NCBI GenBank assembly: GCA_003663045.1
Contig: QMZG01000001.1
Coordinates: 1 to 37,598 of the forward strand
DNA from: Candidatus Altarchaeales archaeon
Lineage (GTDB): Archaea > Altiarchaeota > Altiarchaeia > IMC4 > QMZM01
Direction of reading: 5' to 3'
DNA: 37,598 nucleotides
In this document: positions 9,230-16,967 of the stretch, one piece after another
Numbering within the stretch: the stretch's first letter is position 1
Layout: every line of letters begins with the position of its first letter
The notes under the pieces: model-generated
Told to the model about the DNA's origin: nothing
Seen by the model: only the letters and a program-made list of their open reading frames with translations
Databases searched by the model: none
Made by a program: the position numbers and the translations under genes

Positions 9230-9371
9230 ATATTTAAATAATAAAAACATAATTAATATAATTAAACTATAATCAAAATTTAAAACCTAAATAGTTCATA
9301 TTTAAATAATAAAAACATAATTAATATAATTAAACTATAATCAAAATTATAATCAAAATAATCTATAGTTC
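9230..9371. repeat. 68-bp AT-rich tandem repeat, two units
   Basis: A 51-base sequence at 9230-9280 is repeated without change at 9298-9348, a period of 68. The first unit ends in ATAGTTCAT at 9291-9299 and the second ends in ATAGTTCAT at 9365-9373, running into the start of the next gene; the second unit is lengthened by an extra ATAATCAAAAT copy. The tract has no coding potential and is almost pure A/T. It lies between the divergent start of the surface-protein operon and a small membrane protein gene, so it could be a regulatory or replication-related site. Confidence 0.85.
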
Positions 9372-9614
9372 ATGAAGATGATCACCACAGTAACCACCAC
9401 TACCGCGACTACCGGAGTAACAAATTTTTTCCTGTATGCGGGGATAGTAATAGTAGCACTAATAGCATTTCTGGGTCTAAAAGAGATTCTGGATACGGTA
9501 AAGATGAGAAGGCATCACTATAAATCTTTCTTGTCTCTATCGAATGTTGTAATATCCGCCCTGTTCTTGGTCTTTGTATTTCTGGTGGTATATAAACTAA
9601 CTGTCTTATTCTGA
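9372..9614 (+). CDS. Small two-helix membrane protein, unknown function
   Basis: I do not recognise this 80-residue protein. It starts with a threonine-rich segment (TTVTTTTATTG), followed by two long hydrophobic helices (about 19-37 and 59-79) separated by a basic loop (KMRRHHYK) that should face the cytoplasm. There is no clear ribosome binding site, which would fit a leaderless or near-leaderless message starting from the AT-rich repeat tract. ATG at codon 3 is an alternative start. Coding status rests on the sensible membrane topology and uninterrupted frame. It is similar in layout to small pilin-like or holin-like proteins, but nothing specific supports that. Confidence 0.55.
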   Translation: MKMITTVTTTTATTGVTNFFLYAGIVIVALIAFLGLKEILDTVKMRRHHYKSFLSLSNVVISALFLVFVFLVVYKLTVLF

Positions 9615-9637
9615 CCTTTTATTCTTCTAAGATTCTT

Positions 9638-10504
9638 CTAAGACATGAAAAATGGCGCGATCAGAAATAGAATAATATTGGTAATCCCATGGGATAGTGT
9701 TATGCCCCAGATATTTCTGGTTCTCTGAAATACATATCCATAGAAAAGCCCCACGAGGAACACAAAGATAAGATCTGGGGCAGATTTAAAGCCGATGTGC
9801 ATCAACATAAACAGAACACTGGAGAATAATAAGCTGGCATTTTTCCCCATCACCCCCTCAGCCCTGGTCTGTACAATCCCCCTGAAGGTCAATTCCTCTA
9901 AGAGACCTGTGAATATCAGTAAAATAAACCCGGGAATGATTAAATTCATTACTATTAATTCATCAATCAACGCCTCTGGCTTCAGGATCATGTACTCAAA
10001 AAATCCAAAGAGAATTCCGGTCAATGCTATAAAAAACTGAATTAATGGAAAATTAGAAACAAAGCCTATATCCTGTAAATGCATCTTCATGTATCTGATA
10101 AGAAGGATTATTGCCACCGTGAGAGGAATCCCAATAATAATAAACCAATAAATGCTCTCAAATATCTTCAATGGCATGGAAAATCTGATTATTCCAATCA
10201 ATGGAATCAGGATCAATGAGTTCAACATATATGACATATCCTCAATCTGCCATGCCCTTCTCAATGAATATGCCCTGGTTCTAATAGATTCACGATAGAT
10301 CAGTGATGAAAAAATCATCAATGAAAAGAGAAATATCATGTGTATCAGAATCCCCAACATAATGTCAAAATAGGTAGAAACAAACTCTGCCGACCCCACC
10401 ATAATGTAGGTAAATAATGGAACAATAAACCTGAGATTAATCCCAGAAACCTTTCCATTCCACTCGTCTTTTTTCTCTAAATCCCCTTTTTCTCCTTTTC
10501 CCAT
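9638..10504 (-). CDS. CPBP-family intramembrane metalloprotease (CAAX/Abi-like)
   Basis: The 288-residue protein has about eight hydrophobic segments and all CPBP (Abi) signature elements: the glutamate pair EELTFRG (E203, E204 and R208), FMLMH with H236 in motif 2, and SHGITN with H272 and N276 in motif 4. These residues form the glutamate-based intramembrane active site of the family that includes the CAAX endopeptidase Rce1. The N-terminus is a charged cytoplasmic tail of about 20 residues. It is transcribed alone and diverges from the exchanger gene. In archaea, substrates of this family are mostly unknown, so only the protease class can be assigned. Confidence 0.9.
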   Translation of the reverse strand: MGKGEKGDLEKKDEWNGKVSGINLRFIVPLFTYIMVGSAEFVSTYFDIMLGILIHMIFLFSLMIFSSLIYRESIRTRAYSLRRAWQIEDMSYMLNSLILIPLIGIIRFSMPLKIFESIYWFIIIGIPLTVAIILLIRYMKMHLQDIGFVSNFPLIQFFIALTGILFGFFEYMILKPEALIDELIVMNLIIPGFILLIFTGLLEELTFRGIVQTRAEGVMGKNASLLFSSVLFMLMHIGFKSAPDLIFVFLVGLFYGYVFQRTRNIWGITLSHGITNIILFLIAPFFMS

Positions 10505-10542
10505 TCTCTTGGCGATTTTTATTTATAATGAATGATTATCCA

Positions 10543-10550
10543 TTTATATT
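10543..10550 (+). promoter_or_regulatory. TATA-like box for the exchanger gene
   Basis: TTATATT at 10544-10550 lies about 22-28 bases before the ATG at 10572, so the transcript would have almost no leader. No Shine-Dalgarno sequence is visible before this ATG, consistent with leaderless initiation. Confidence 0.4.
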
Positions 10551-10571
10551 AACTCACCCACATTTCAATAT

Positions 10572-11531
10572 ATGAACGAGATATTTTTCATAACATTGGG
10601 TCTGCTGGGCCTCTGGTTTGGAAGCGATTTTGCAGTAGAGGCCGCCAGAAGGATTGCCGTAAAACTAAAGGTTTCCGATCTCATCATCGGATTAACAATA
10701 ACCTCGATTGGAACATCACTTCCCGAGATCTCAACCAATATCTTGGCAGGATTCAGCACACTGGCAGAGAAAGATGCATCCGGAATAGCGGTCGGAAATA
10801 TTATTGGGAGTGATCTGGCCCAGATCACGCTTCTTTTAGGTATTGTGGGTTTTCTGGCTACTTTAACAATACCCATGAGATCACTCAAGCGAGATGGCTT
10901 CATGCTTTTTATAGCACTGATACTGATGTATATAACTGCTATTGATGGACATGTAAGTCGGGGTGAAGGGGTTATCCTTGTCCTTGCATACATTATCTAC
11001 CTGATATATCTGCTCAACCAGGAGAGGGTTTTAGAGAATAAAAAAACAAAATCCAAATCCGAAAAAAGGGATTATAAAATCGGTATTGATTTGATTAAAA
11101 CCATTGTAGGACTAACCGTTGTAGTTGTGAGTGCCTATTTAATTGTTGAAAATGGTGTTTCCATGGCATTACAGATTGGGATAACAGAATCAGTTATTGG
11201 AATCTTTGTCGGTCTTGGAACGAGCATCCCAGAACTTACCGTCTCATTGAGGGCCATAAAAGAGAGGGCTGGGGAACTCTCGCTTGGTAATCTGATCGGC
11301 AGCAACATCACTGATCCTTTATTATCCTTTGGTCTGGGTGCCTCTGTTGCCGGGGTTACCATATCACAAAGTGTTTTGCAATTCGACTTTGTCTACTGGA
11401 TGGCTGCAACGACAATCGCACTATTCCTCATCTACAATCACATGAACCTAAACAGGAAGGAATCCTCGGTGCTGATAATACTCTACCTACTGTTCATCTA
11501 CCTGAAGCTAACTTTCTTCCTGACTAAATGA
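10572..11531 (+). CDS. Sodium/calcium exchanger family (CaCA) membrane protein
   Basis: This 319-residue protein has the inverted two-half architecture of Ca2+:cation antiporters. The first alpha repeat carries GTSLPE (47-52) and GNIIGSD (75-81); the second carries GTSIPE (216-221) and GNLIGSN (239-245). The glutamates of the two G-T-S-x-P-E motifs form the ion-binding site in NCX_Mj-type structures. A basic loop (about 155-170) separates the halves. The length fits the bacterial and archaeal YrbG/NCX_Mj group of about 300-320 residues. It probably exports Ca2+ in exchange for Na+ or H+. The stop codon overlaps the ATG of a tiny downstream ORF. Confidence 0.93.
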   Translation: MNEIFFITLGLLGLWFGSDFAVEAARRIAVKLKVSDLIIGLTITSIGTSLPEISTNILAGFSTLAEKDASGIAVGNIIGSDLAQITLLLGIVGFLATLTIPMRSLKRDGFMLFIALILMYITAIDGHVSRGEGVILVLAYIIYLIYLLNQERVLENKKTKSKSEKRDYKIGIDLIKTIVGLTVVVVSAYLIVENGVSMALQIGITESVIGIFVGLGTSIPELTVSLRAIKERAGELSLGNLIGSNITDPLLSFGLGASVAGVTISQSVLQFDFVYWMAATTIALFLIYNHMNLNRKESSVLIILYLLFIYLKLTFFLTK

Positions 11532-11668
11532 AGCCACTTGGATATCTTTTATATCTTCACCCCATAATCTTTAACAATAAAAATCTGGCCCAGATGACAT
11601 TGAAGGATTTTATAGAGGATACCATAAAGAAGAATGTGCCCGAGATAAAAAAGATGGATGCTATATAG
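11528..11668 (+). CDS. 46-residue ORF resembling the tail of a NifU-like domain (possible remnant)
   Basis: An ORF begins with an ATG that overlaps the exchanger stop as ATGA and ends in TAG at 11668. Its second half reads MTLKDFIEDTIKKNVPEI, which follows the pattern M-T-L-K-x-x-I-E-x-x-(I/L)-x-x-x-x-P-E-(I/V/L) seen at the end of the NifU C-terminal (NFU) domain. In that domain a C-x-x-C cluster-binding pair precedes the motif; here the upstream residues (hydrophobic, no cysteine) do not match. It is therefore either a short remnant of an nfu gene or a chance likeness in a small translationally coupled protein. No function should be assumed. Confidence 0.35.
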   Translation: MKPLGYLLYLHPIIFNNKNLAQMTLKDFIEDTIKKNVPEIKKMDAI

Positions 11669-11684
11669 ATGGAATAGAGAAAAA

Positions 11685-12434
11685 ATGAAAGATTCAATAG
11701 AAATAATAGAAACTACCAAATTGGTAACGGAGAAGCCGGTTGTGATAATTGGAATTCCAGATATAGGCTTAGTGGGTAGTATAGCCACCTTCCATATCCT
11801 AGATAAATTAAAACTAGAGGAGATAGCACACCTAGAATCGGATAAATTCCCACCAGTGATTGTGGTTCATGATAAAAGACCTAAGTCACCTATCAGAATT
11901 TATGGAAATAAAGATATCCTAATTTTGATTTCGGAGATCCCCATAAACTCCTCTTTAATACCGGAGATTTCTCGTTCATTGATCGAATGGTTCAAAACAA
12001 AGGATGTTTCTCTAGTAATGTCCCTGGGGGGAATTGCCCATCCAGACAGGCTGGAGATCAAAAAGCCTACCGTCTATGGTCTTGGAACTGATGAAGAGAC
12101 CGATGAAATTCTGAAAAAGAATGATATAAATATCTTTGAAGAGGGTCTGATTGTGGGACCGAATGGTATTATCATCAGAGATTGCATGAAGAATGGAATC
12201 CCATCTTTATATCTCATGACAGAGTCGCATTACAGATACCCGGATCCAGGGGCGGCTGCCTCTATAATTGAGATAATTAATAAGATATTGAATCTTAACA
12301 TTGATGTAAGGGAACTCCTGGATAAAGAAGAGGAGATAAAGATTAAAGCCAGGGACTTGATGAAAAGGACTGAGCAGTCCATGAAAGAGATGCAAAAGAT
12401 TCGGGAAAAGGAGATTCCAATGATGTACAGATAA
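11685..12434 (+). CDS. PAC2-family protein (proteasome assembly chaperone homologue)
   Basis: The chosen ATG at 11685 gives 249 residues; an in-frame ATG at 11658 would add nine atypical residues. The N-terminal motif VVIIGIPDIGLVGSIA and the later GGIAHPD and GTDEETDE segments are characteristic of the PAC2 (COG1938/COG2047) family. Archaeal members PbaA and PbaB act as chaperones or activators of the 20S proteasome. The last three residues are M-Y-R, a fit to the hydrophobic-Tyr-any (HbYX) motif that docks into proteasome pockets; that is a visible match, and its function is inferred. It heads a run with Hsp20 and an MFS gene, 1 bp before Hsp20. Confidence 0.88.
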   Translation: MKDSIEIIETTKLVTEKPVVIIGIPDIGLVGSIATFHILDKLKLEEIAHLESDKFPPVIVVHDKRPKSPIRIYGNKDILILISEIPINSSLIPEISRSLIEWFKTKDVSLVMSLGGIAHPDRLEIKKPTVYGLGTDEETDEILKKNDINIFEEGLIVGPNGIIIRDCMKNGIPSLYLMTESHYRYPDPGAAASIIEIINKILNLNIDVRELLDKEEEIKIKARDLMKRTEQSMKEMQKIREKEIPMMYR

Positions 12435-12435
12435 A

Positions 12436-12822
12436 ATGTCCAGAAAGAGATTTTTAGATATATGGGAAGAATTTGAAGATTGGGCCTGGAGTTTAAGGAA
12501 TCGTTGCTTAGAACCTTTATGCTATATTGAGGATAGGGGAGACCATCTCTTAGTTAGTGCAGATCTCCCCTTTGTGGAAAAGGAAAATATAGAGATATCA
12601 CTAACAGAAGATCTATTAGAAATAAATGCCAGGATGAAAACATCATACAGATTCAACAGATTGGGTGTTGTGCAAAGGGGGATAAAATTTGAATCATTTC
12701 ACAAGATTCTCAGGCTTCCTTCAAGGGTTGATACAGAAAAAGCAAGGGCCAGATTTAGGAGCGGGATTCTTGAGATAGAGTTGCCTAAGAAGATTCAGAA
12801 GAAAAGTATTGAGATCGATTAA
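12436..12822 (+). CDS. Small heat shock protein (Hsp20/alpha-crystallin family)
   Basis: At 128 residues this is a compact alpha-crystallin-domain protein. The central domain shows the expected beta-strand succession (LLVSADLPFVEKENIEI, then FHKILRLPSRVD) and ends in the family hallmark SGILEIELPKK. The C-terminal SIEID contains an I-x-I motif, which in this family binds the groove of a neighbouring subunit and drives oligomer assembly. It should hold unfolding proteins in a refoldable state without ATP. The start codon follows the PAC2 stop by one base, so the two are almost certainly co-transcribed. Together with PAC2 this makes a protein quality control pair. Confidence 0.93.
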   Translation: MSRKRFLDIWEEFEDWAWSLRNRCLEPLCYIEDRGDHLLVSADLPFVEKENIEISLTEDLLEINARMKTSYRFNRLGVVQRGIKFESFHKILRLPSRVDTEKARARFRSGILEIELPKKIQKKSIEID

Positions 12823-12828
12823 GTCGAG

Positions 12829-14013
12829 ATGAATCAAAATCAAAAATCTGAGAAGGATAGATTTCTTCAAGGAATAAGCATTAATGTTCTCCTCTTGGGA
12901 GTAGTGAGTTTTCTTACCGATATGAGCAGTGAGATGATCATCCCTATCCTACCTATGTTCATTATGAATCTTGGTGGGACGGGATTGATAGTGGGCTTAA
13001 TCGGTGGTTTGGGCGACAGTGTAAGTAGCATAGTGATGGTACTCTCTGGCTACTGGTCCGACAGGGTTGGGAAAAGAAAACCCTTCATATTCTCGGGTTA
13101 TGGTATCTCCTCTGTTGCAAAGTTGCTATTCGCCTTCTCAACACATTGGTGGCACATTCTTGTTTTGAGACCATTGGAAAGATTCGGCAAGGGATTAAGA
13201 ACTGCCCCGAGAGATGCCATAATTTCAGAAGCTAAAAAGGATGTAAGAGGAAAGGCATTTGGAATTCATAGAGCCATGGATAGCTCTGGGGCCATTATCG
13301 GTTCTATCTTAGTGGTTATCCTCATTTTCTATATGGGTTTAAAATTTACAACCATATTTCTAGTTGCGAGTTTTATTGGCTTCTCAGCATTGATTCCCAT
13401 TCTATGGGTAAGGGATGTAAAGAGAAAGTCCCAGGGGATAACCTTGAAAATCGGCATCGGTTCTTTGCCAAGAAAATTCAGAATCTTCCTCTTAATAGTA
13501 ACGGTATTTGCATTGGGAAATTTCACCGTTTTTTTCTTTATACTAAAGGCACGTGAATCATTTGTTGATTCTGGAATTGCAGATGTTTTGGCAATACTTT
13601 TATATGCGTGGTATAATGTCTCTTATACCGCTTTTTCCATCCCATCGGGAATTCTTTCCGACAGGATCGGAAGAAAAAAAGTCCTCATCCTCGGCTATCT
13701 GACCTTCAGTATCACCTGTCTTGGTTTTGCATTTTTCCAGTCATTCTCAGTATTCTTCATACTCTTTGCCCTCTATGGCTTATTCATGGCATTGATTGAT
13801 GGAACACAAAGGGCATTTGCTTCTGATCTCGCTCTAAAGAAATTGAAAGCAACGGCCTTGGGAACATTTCACACCGTTATTTCCATAGCAACCCTACCGG
13901 CAAGTTTAATAGCTGGTTATATCTGGCAATTTATAAGCCCCGAGGCAACATTTCTTTATGGTGCGTTTATGGGGATATTAGCTATGATCCTTTTTATCTT
14001 GGTTAAAATTTAA
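12829..14013 (+). CDS. Major facilitator superfamily transporter
   Basis: The 394-residue protein has about twelve hydrophobic helices in two halves. The cytoplasmic loop between helices 2 and 3 carries GYWSDRVGKRKP (near 74-85), and the matching loop in the second half carries GILSDRIGRKKV (near 274-285). These are the duplicated MFS motif A copies with G-x-x-x-D-R-x-G-R-(K/R). A further conserved ERFGKGLRTAPRDA segment follows helix 4, a feature common in drug-exporter-like and sugar-exporter-like prokaryotic MFS members. The substrate cannot be deduced. It starts 6 bp after Hsp20, so it is part of the same run, and it converges on the second PAC2 gene. Confidence 0.9.
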   Translation: MNQNQKSEKDRFLQGISINVLLLGVVSFLTDMSSEMIIPILPMFIMNLGGTGLIVGLIGGLGDSVSSIVMVLSGYWSDRVGKRKPFIFSGYGISSVAKLLFAFSTHWWHILVLRPLERFGKGLRTAPRDAIISEAKKDVRGKAFGIHRAMDSSGAIIGSILVVILIFYMGLKFTTIFLVASFIGFSALIPILWVRDVKRKSQGITLKIGIGSLPRKFRIFLLIVTVFALGNFTVFFFILKARESFVDSGIADVLAILLYAWYNVSYTAFSIPSGILSDRIGRKKVLILGYLTFSITCLGFAFFQSFSVFFILFALYGLFMALIDGTQRAFASDLALKKLKATALGTFHTVISIATLPASLIAGYIWQFISPEATFLYGAFMGILAMILFILVKI

Positions 14014-14023
14014 CAATGGAGGT

Positions 14024-14791
14024 TTATCTAATATAAGTCGGGGTCTCATTCAAGAATTCTTGCTGTCTCTCCACCGCCTTTTTCTGTTCACTGATCATTT
14101 TACTCACCCTGCTCATCTGTTCTTCTGTTTCTTTGGCTTTTTCTGTCAGTTCTGTCATATCTATCTCGATCCTCAAAACCTTCGTCAATACCCTCAATAC
14201 AGCTTCTGCAGATTTTGCATCAATTATCTGACCATGAGTTTCTCCCATCAGACACGCTCCCGGAATATTTCTCTGCATTCCTAAGCCAATAAGAAGACCT
14301 GCAGCACCAAAGATCGCACCACCTCCCTTGAAGATCACCTCGTATTTCTTTAATTCCTTAACCAGATTTTTATCGGTAGCGGCTCCAAATACCTTTGGTG
14401 TTCTTACGATATTTCCAGTTCCTAAGCCACCCAGGGTAAAAATTTTCGAGAGATTAAATTTTTCTCCTATTTCCAGAGTCTTTTCAGAGATCCGATACTG
14501 ACCATCTGGGGTAATCCCCTGAAAGTCTCCCAAAAGGAGGATTAGGTCATTCTCTTTCCCCTTCCAGTAATAGAGTTCATTATTTACGAGGTGTATGGTT
14601 CCATCGTCTCGAATGGAAACCTGTGGAGGCAGATAAGGGGAATAGAGTTCTGCAAACTTTTTGGCCTTTAATTCATCCAGCATATGATCTGCTGCCAATT
14701 TCCCAACTAAACCTATCCCCGGAAGACCCTCTATCAGGATAGTATCCCTCAATTTGGGTTTTTCCAGTATCCTAACTTCTACATCATCCAT
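14024..14791 (-). CDS. Second PAC2-family protein (proteasome assembly chaperone homologue)
   Basis: This 255-residue protein shows the same PAC2 signature as its neighbour: EGLPGIGLVGKLA near residues 22-34, GGLGTGN in the middle, and the GGAIFGAAGLLIGLG segment before a C-terminal helical region. It is closer to the COG1938 group and may pair with the protein at 11685, as PbaA and PbaB-type proteins form hetero- or homo-oligomers that dock on the proteasome. The C-terminus reads T-Y-I-R, so tyrosine is third from the end rather than second as in a strict HbYX motif. It is on the opposite strand, 10 bp from the MFS stop. Confidence 0.88.
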   Translation of the reverse strand: MDDVEVRILEKPKLRDTILIEGLPGIGLVGKLAADHMLDELKAKKFAELYSPYLPPQVSIRDDGTIHLVNNELYYWKGKENDLILLLGDFQGITPDGQYRISEKTLEIGEKFNLSKIFTLGGLGTGNIVRTPKVFGAATDKNLVKELKKYEVIFKGGGAIFGAAGLLIGLGMQRNIPGACLMGETHGQIIDAKSAEAVLRVLTKVLRIEIDMTELTEKAKETEEQMSRVSKMISEQKKAVERQQEFLNETPTYIR

Positions 14792-14885
14792 TTTTATAAT
14801 GGCAATGATACCGTGCTATTAATATACCTTAGTATTTTAGTATTGAGAGTATTTAATAAAAATTTAATTATAATAGAATTAGAAT

Positions 14886-15758
14886 ATGAACCATAAAAAT
14901 GCCCTGAGCAGGTATATTGGCATATTGAAGGGTAAGGAAAAGGCGAAATATCTTTTATGTGAAGATTTGAAGGACAGGGTGAGGGATGCAAGAGAAATTA
15001 TGAAGTGCTGTCATTTCTGTGAAAGGAGATGCTCTGTTAATAGATTGGATGGGGAGAAGGGTTATTGTGGGGTTCTTGAGTCAAGAGTGGCATCAGAATT
15101 TATTCACATTGGAGAAGAACCCGAGCTGGTGCCTTCATACACAATATTCTTTTCTGGATGTACCTTTTCTTGCGTATATTGTCAGAACTGGGATATCAGT
15201 CAGTATCCGGAAAGGGGCACCTACATTAAGCCGGAGATACTGGCAAAGATGATCTCTTCTGTAAATGCTAAGAATGTGAACTGGGTGGGTGGAGACCCCA
15301 CACCAAATCTCTCTTATATCCTGGAGGTTCTAACCCATTTGAATAAAAATATCCCCCAGGTATGGAATTCCAATATGTATCTTACTGAAGAATCCATGAG
15401 GTTATTGGATGGCGTCATGGACATATATCTGACAGACTTTAAATATGGGAATGACAAATGTGCTGAGAGGCTCTCTGATGTAAAAAACTATTTACAGATT
15501 ATCGAGAGAAATCATAAGTTGGCAGAGGAACAGGGTGAAGTGATTATAAGGCATTTGGTATTGCCAGATCACCTTGACTGCTGTACAAAGCCCATATTGA
15601 AGTGGATCTCTGAAAATATGAGTAATTTCAGGCTAAATATCATGGATCAATACAGACCAGAATATAAAGCCATGGAATATGAAGAACTCCAGAGAAGGCT
15701 TAGCTTTGATGAATATCAGGAAGCATTGAAATTTGCACGGGATTTGGGATTAATCTAA
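14886..15758 (+). CDS. PflX-like radical SAM protein (COG1313 type)
   Basis: The 290-residue protein has the radical SAM cluster motif as GCTFSCVYCQ, with cysteines 92, 96 and 99 spaced CX3CX2C. An N-terminal cluster of further cysteines (C41, C42, C45, C49 and C61) precedes it, as in pyruvate-formate-lyase-activase-like proteins of COG1313. The segments NSNMYLTEESMRLLDG and DIYLTDFKYGND are characteristic of that group and line the SAM and substrate sites. It probably activates a glycyl radical enzyme or modifies a protein or small molecule; the target is not encoded nearby. It is transcribed divergently from the PAC2 gene and overlaps the VanZ gene stop by 9 bp. Confidence 0.88.
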   Translation: MNHKNALSRYIGILKGKEKAKYLLCEDLKDRVRDAREIMKCCHFCERRCSVNRLDGEKGYCGVLESRVASEFIHIGEEPELVPSYTIFFSGCTFSCVYCQNWDISQYPERGTYIKPEILAKMISSVNAKNVNWVGGDPTPNLSYILEVLTHLNKNIPQVWNSNMYLTEESMRLLDGVMDIYLTDFKYGNDKCAERLSDVKNYLQIIERNHKLAEEQGEVIIRHLVLPDHLDCCTKPILKWISENMSNFRLNIMDQYRPEYKAMEYEELQRRLSFDEYQEALKFARDLGLI

Positions 15759-16166
15759 GTGCTTAGAATTTCCAATAAATGCTCCCAACGAAGCACCAAT
15801 ACCATTAGCTAATACATCCAAAATGCTGGAATCCCTGTTTGGAACGAAGAACTGATGAATCTCATCTGTTATTCCGTAAATTGTTGCTGTTAAAATTGCG
15901 ATTAAAATTGCCTTTTCCCGCATCCTCCCATTCCCGCTTCTAAATCCAGCCAATAAAAGAAATCCCAGAATGGAATACTCAAAGATATGTTCAATAGTTG
16001 TTATCAGCATCCTTATAAATTCATCCTCAGCTTCAACTGGCTGTGGCGGGCAAGGCATTGAAGAGAAGATAAAGATAATCGATGCATAAACCAGAATCAG
16101 TGTCCAGGTGAGCATTGGTCTCTTTTCCAGCCAATTTATGGGGTGAGAATTAGAATTCATACCCAT
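15750..16166 (-). CDS. VanZ-like family membrane protein
   Basis: This 138-residue protein has four predicted helices and the VanZ-like hallmarks: a first helix ending in FSSMPCPPQP, an acidic-aromatic HIFEYSILGFLL segment, and the loop YGITDEIHQFFVPNRDSSILDVLANGIGA, of which D-E-x-H-Q and the later D-x-x-x-N are the conserved residues. VanZ proteins lower susceptibility to teicoplanin in enterococci, but archaea lack peptidoglycan, so the role here is open; a lipid or envelope function is plausible. It is the last gene of the histone-led operon, 3 bp after the preceding gene. Confidence 0.88.
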   Translation of the reverse strand: MGMNSNSHPINWLEKRPMLTWTLILVYASIIFIFSSMPCPPQPVEAEDEFIRMLITTIEHIFEYSILGFLLLAGFRSGNGRMREKAILIAILTATIYGITDEIHQFFVPNRDSSILDVLANGIGASLGAFIGNSKHLD

Positions 16167-16169
16167 CTT

Positions 16170-16580
16170 TTAAGCCCCCTGCATAGAAAACTCCCTCAGG
16201 ATATTTTCCACAGAAGAAGAGACATCCTCTACAACATTTTTTGCAGCGCGTTTTATAGCCTCAATCTGATCCCTATGGATTACCACACGAAAATCACGCT
16301 CATTAGTTACATAAAGTTCATTATCTATCAGTCTAATTCTTAAACCAGAAGAATCGGCAAATGTGCTCTCAGTTTCTCCATTTAAATAGAGTTCAAATAT
16401 CCGCCAGGGGATAACTACCTTTTTGCCAATATCCGGTCTGTAGATGATTATGGAGGTAATTCTTTTTTCCAAATCAGCCGTATACTCAAAATCCAACTCT
16501 ACTTCATAGGTAGTCTCCCAATCCTTATAGCCTCTTTTGAATTTGAGTACGTTCATTTTCAGCCAACTATGGATAATCAC
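16170..16580 (-). CDS. Conserved-looking hypothetical protein in the histone operon
   Basis: I do not recognise this 136-residue protein. It is soluble and apparently beta-rich through residue 105 (alternating charged and hydrophobic strands with WETTYEVELDF and ELYVTNERDFRVVIH), followed by an amphipathic helix (QIEAIKRAAKNVVEDVSSSVENIL). The annotated start is a GTG at 16580 just after the histone stop; an ATG at 16556 giving MNVLKFKRGY is a reasonable alternative. It lies 4 bp after the histone gene and 3 bp before the VanZ gene, so it is expressed with both. A DNA- or RNA-related role would fit the company of a histone, but nothing in the sequence proves it. Confidence 0.7.
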   Translation of the reverse strand: MIIHSWLKMNVLKFKRGYKDWETTYEVELDFEYTADLEKRITSIIIYRPDIGKKVVIPWRIFELYLNGETESTFADSSGLRIRLIDNELYVTNERDFRVVIHRDQIEAIKRAAKNVVEDVSSSVENILREFSMQGA

Positions 16581-16584
16581 AGCA

Positions 16585-16794
16585 TCATTGCCCTATTTTA
16601 GATGCCAATTCTACATCCTCTTTTGTTATAGTTTTCCTTCCAGCATGCTTAGAAAGTCTAATGGATTCCACTGTTAATTTTTCTATCAGAATCTCTGCCT
16701 TATCCGCTATTGCTTTTACCGCATCATTAGAAATTCTCTCTGCACCAGCCTTTCTCATAACTCGCTCCACGGGAGCTAATGGTAACCCGGCCAT
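16585..16794 (-). CDS. Archaeal histone
   Basis: The 69-residue protein is a single histone fold of the HMfA/HMfB type: a start of LPLAPVERVMRKAG, a long central helix with ADKAEILIEKLTVESIRLSKHAGRKTI broken here only by normal helix ends, and the terminal loop-helix TKEDVELA. Residues that contact DNA in HMfB, including the R in loop 1 (ERIS) and the RKTIT loop 2 motif, are present. It should dimerise and wrap DNA into nucleosome-like polymers. A ribosome binding site GTGATGG lies just ahead of the ATG. It heads a three-gene minus-strand operon with an unknown protein and a VanZ-like protein. Confidence 0.97.
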   Translation of the reverse strand: MAGLPLAPVERVMRKAGAERISNDAVKAIADKAEILIEKLTVESIRLSKHAGRKTITKEDVELASKIGQ

Positions 16795-16837
16795 AATCCA
16801 TCACTAAATTCACTGGATTAAATTATTAAGTTTAGAG

Positions 16838-16845
16838 TATAAAAA
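16838..16845 (-). promoter_or_regulatory. TATA box of the histone operon
   Basis: On the minus strand TTTTTATA lies about 44 bases before the histone ATG. With the usual 25-base spacing, transcription would start near 16815 and leave a leader of about 20 bases that includes the GTGATGG ribosome binding site at 16798-16804. Confidence 0.5.
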
Positions 16846-16918
16846 TATAGAAGAATAGGGAGCAGTGTATTAGTTTTAATTGAAGTTTTAAGAAATTCGG
16901 AGATAAAATATTAACGTA

Positions 16919-16927
16919 TTTATATAA
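16919..16927 (+). promoter_or_regulatory. TATA box for the DUF3352-like gene
   Basis: TTTATATAA matches the archaeal TATA consensus. A start site about 25 bases downstream falls near 16951, leaving a short leader with GGTGAT just ahead of the ATG at 16968. Confidence 0.55.
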
Positions 16928-16967
16928 GATTGTGCAATAGTTTAAAAAATATGGAGTGGGTGATAAT

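Noticed and set aside
9230..9371. Possible CRISPR repeats
   Set aside because: Only two units of 51 bp with 17-bp gap, no palindromic repeat, no Cas genes nearby.
10565..10993. Minus-strand 142-codon frame opposite the exchanger gene
   Set aside because: The exchanger's plus-strand frame carries the paired alpha motifs GTSLPE and GNIIGSD; the antisense frame has no recognisable features.
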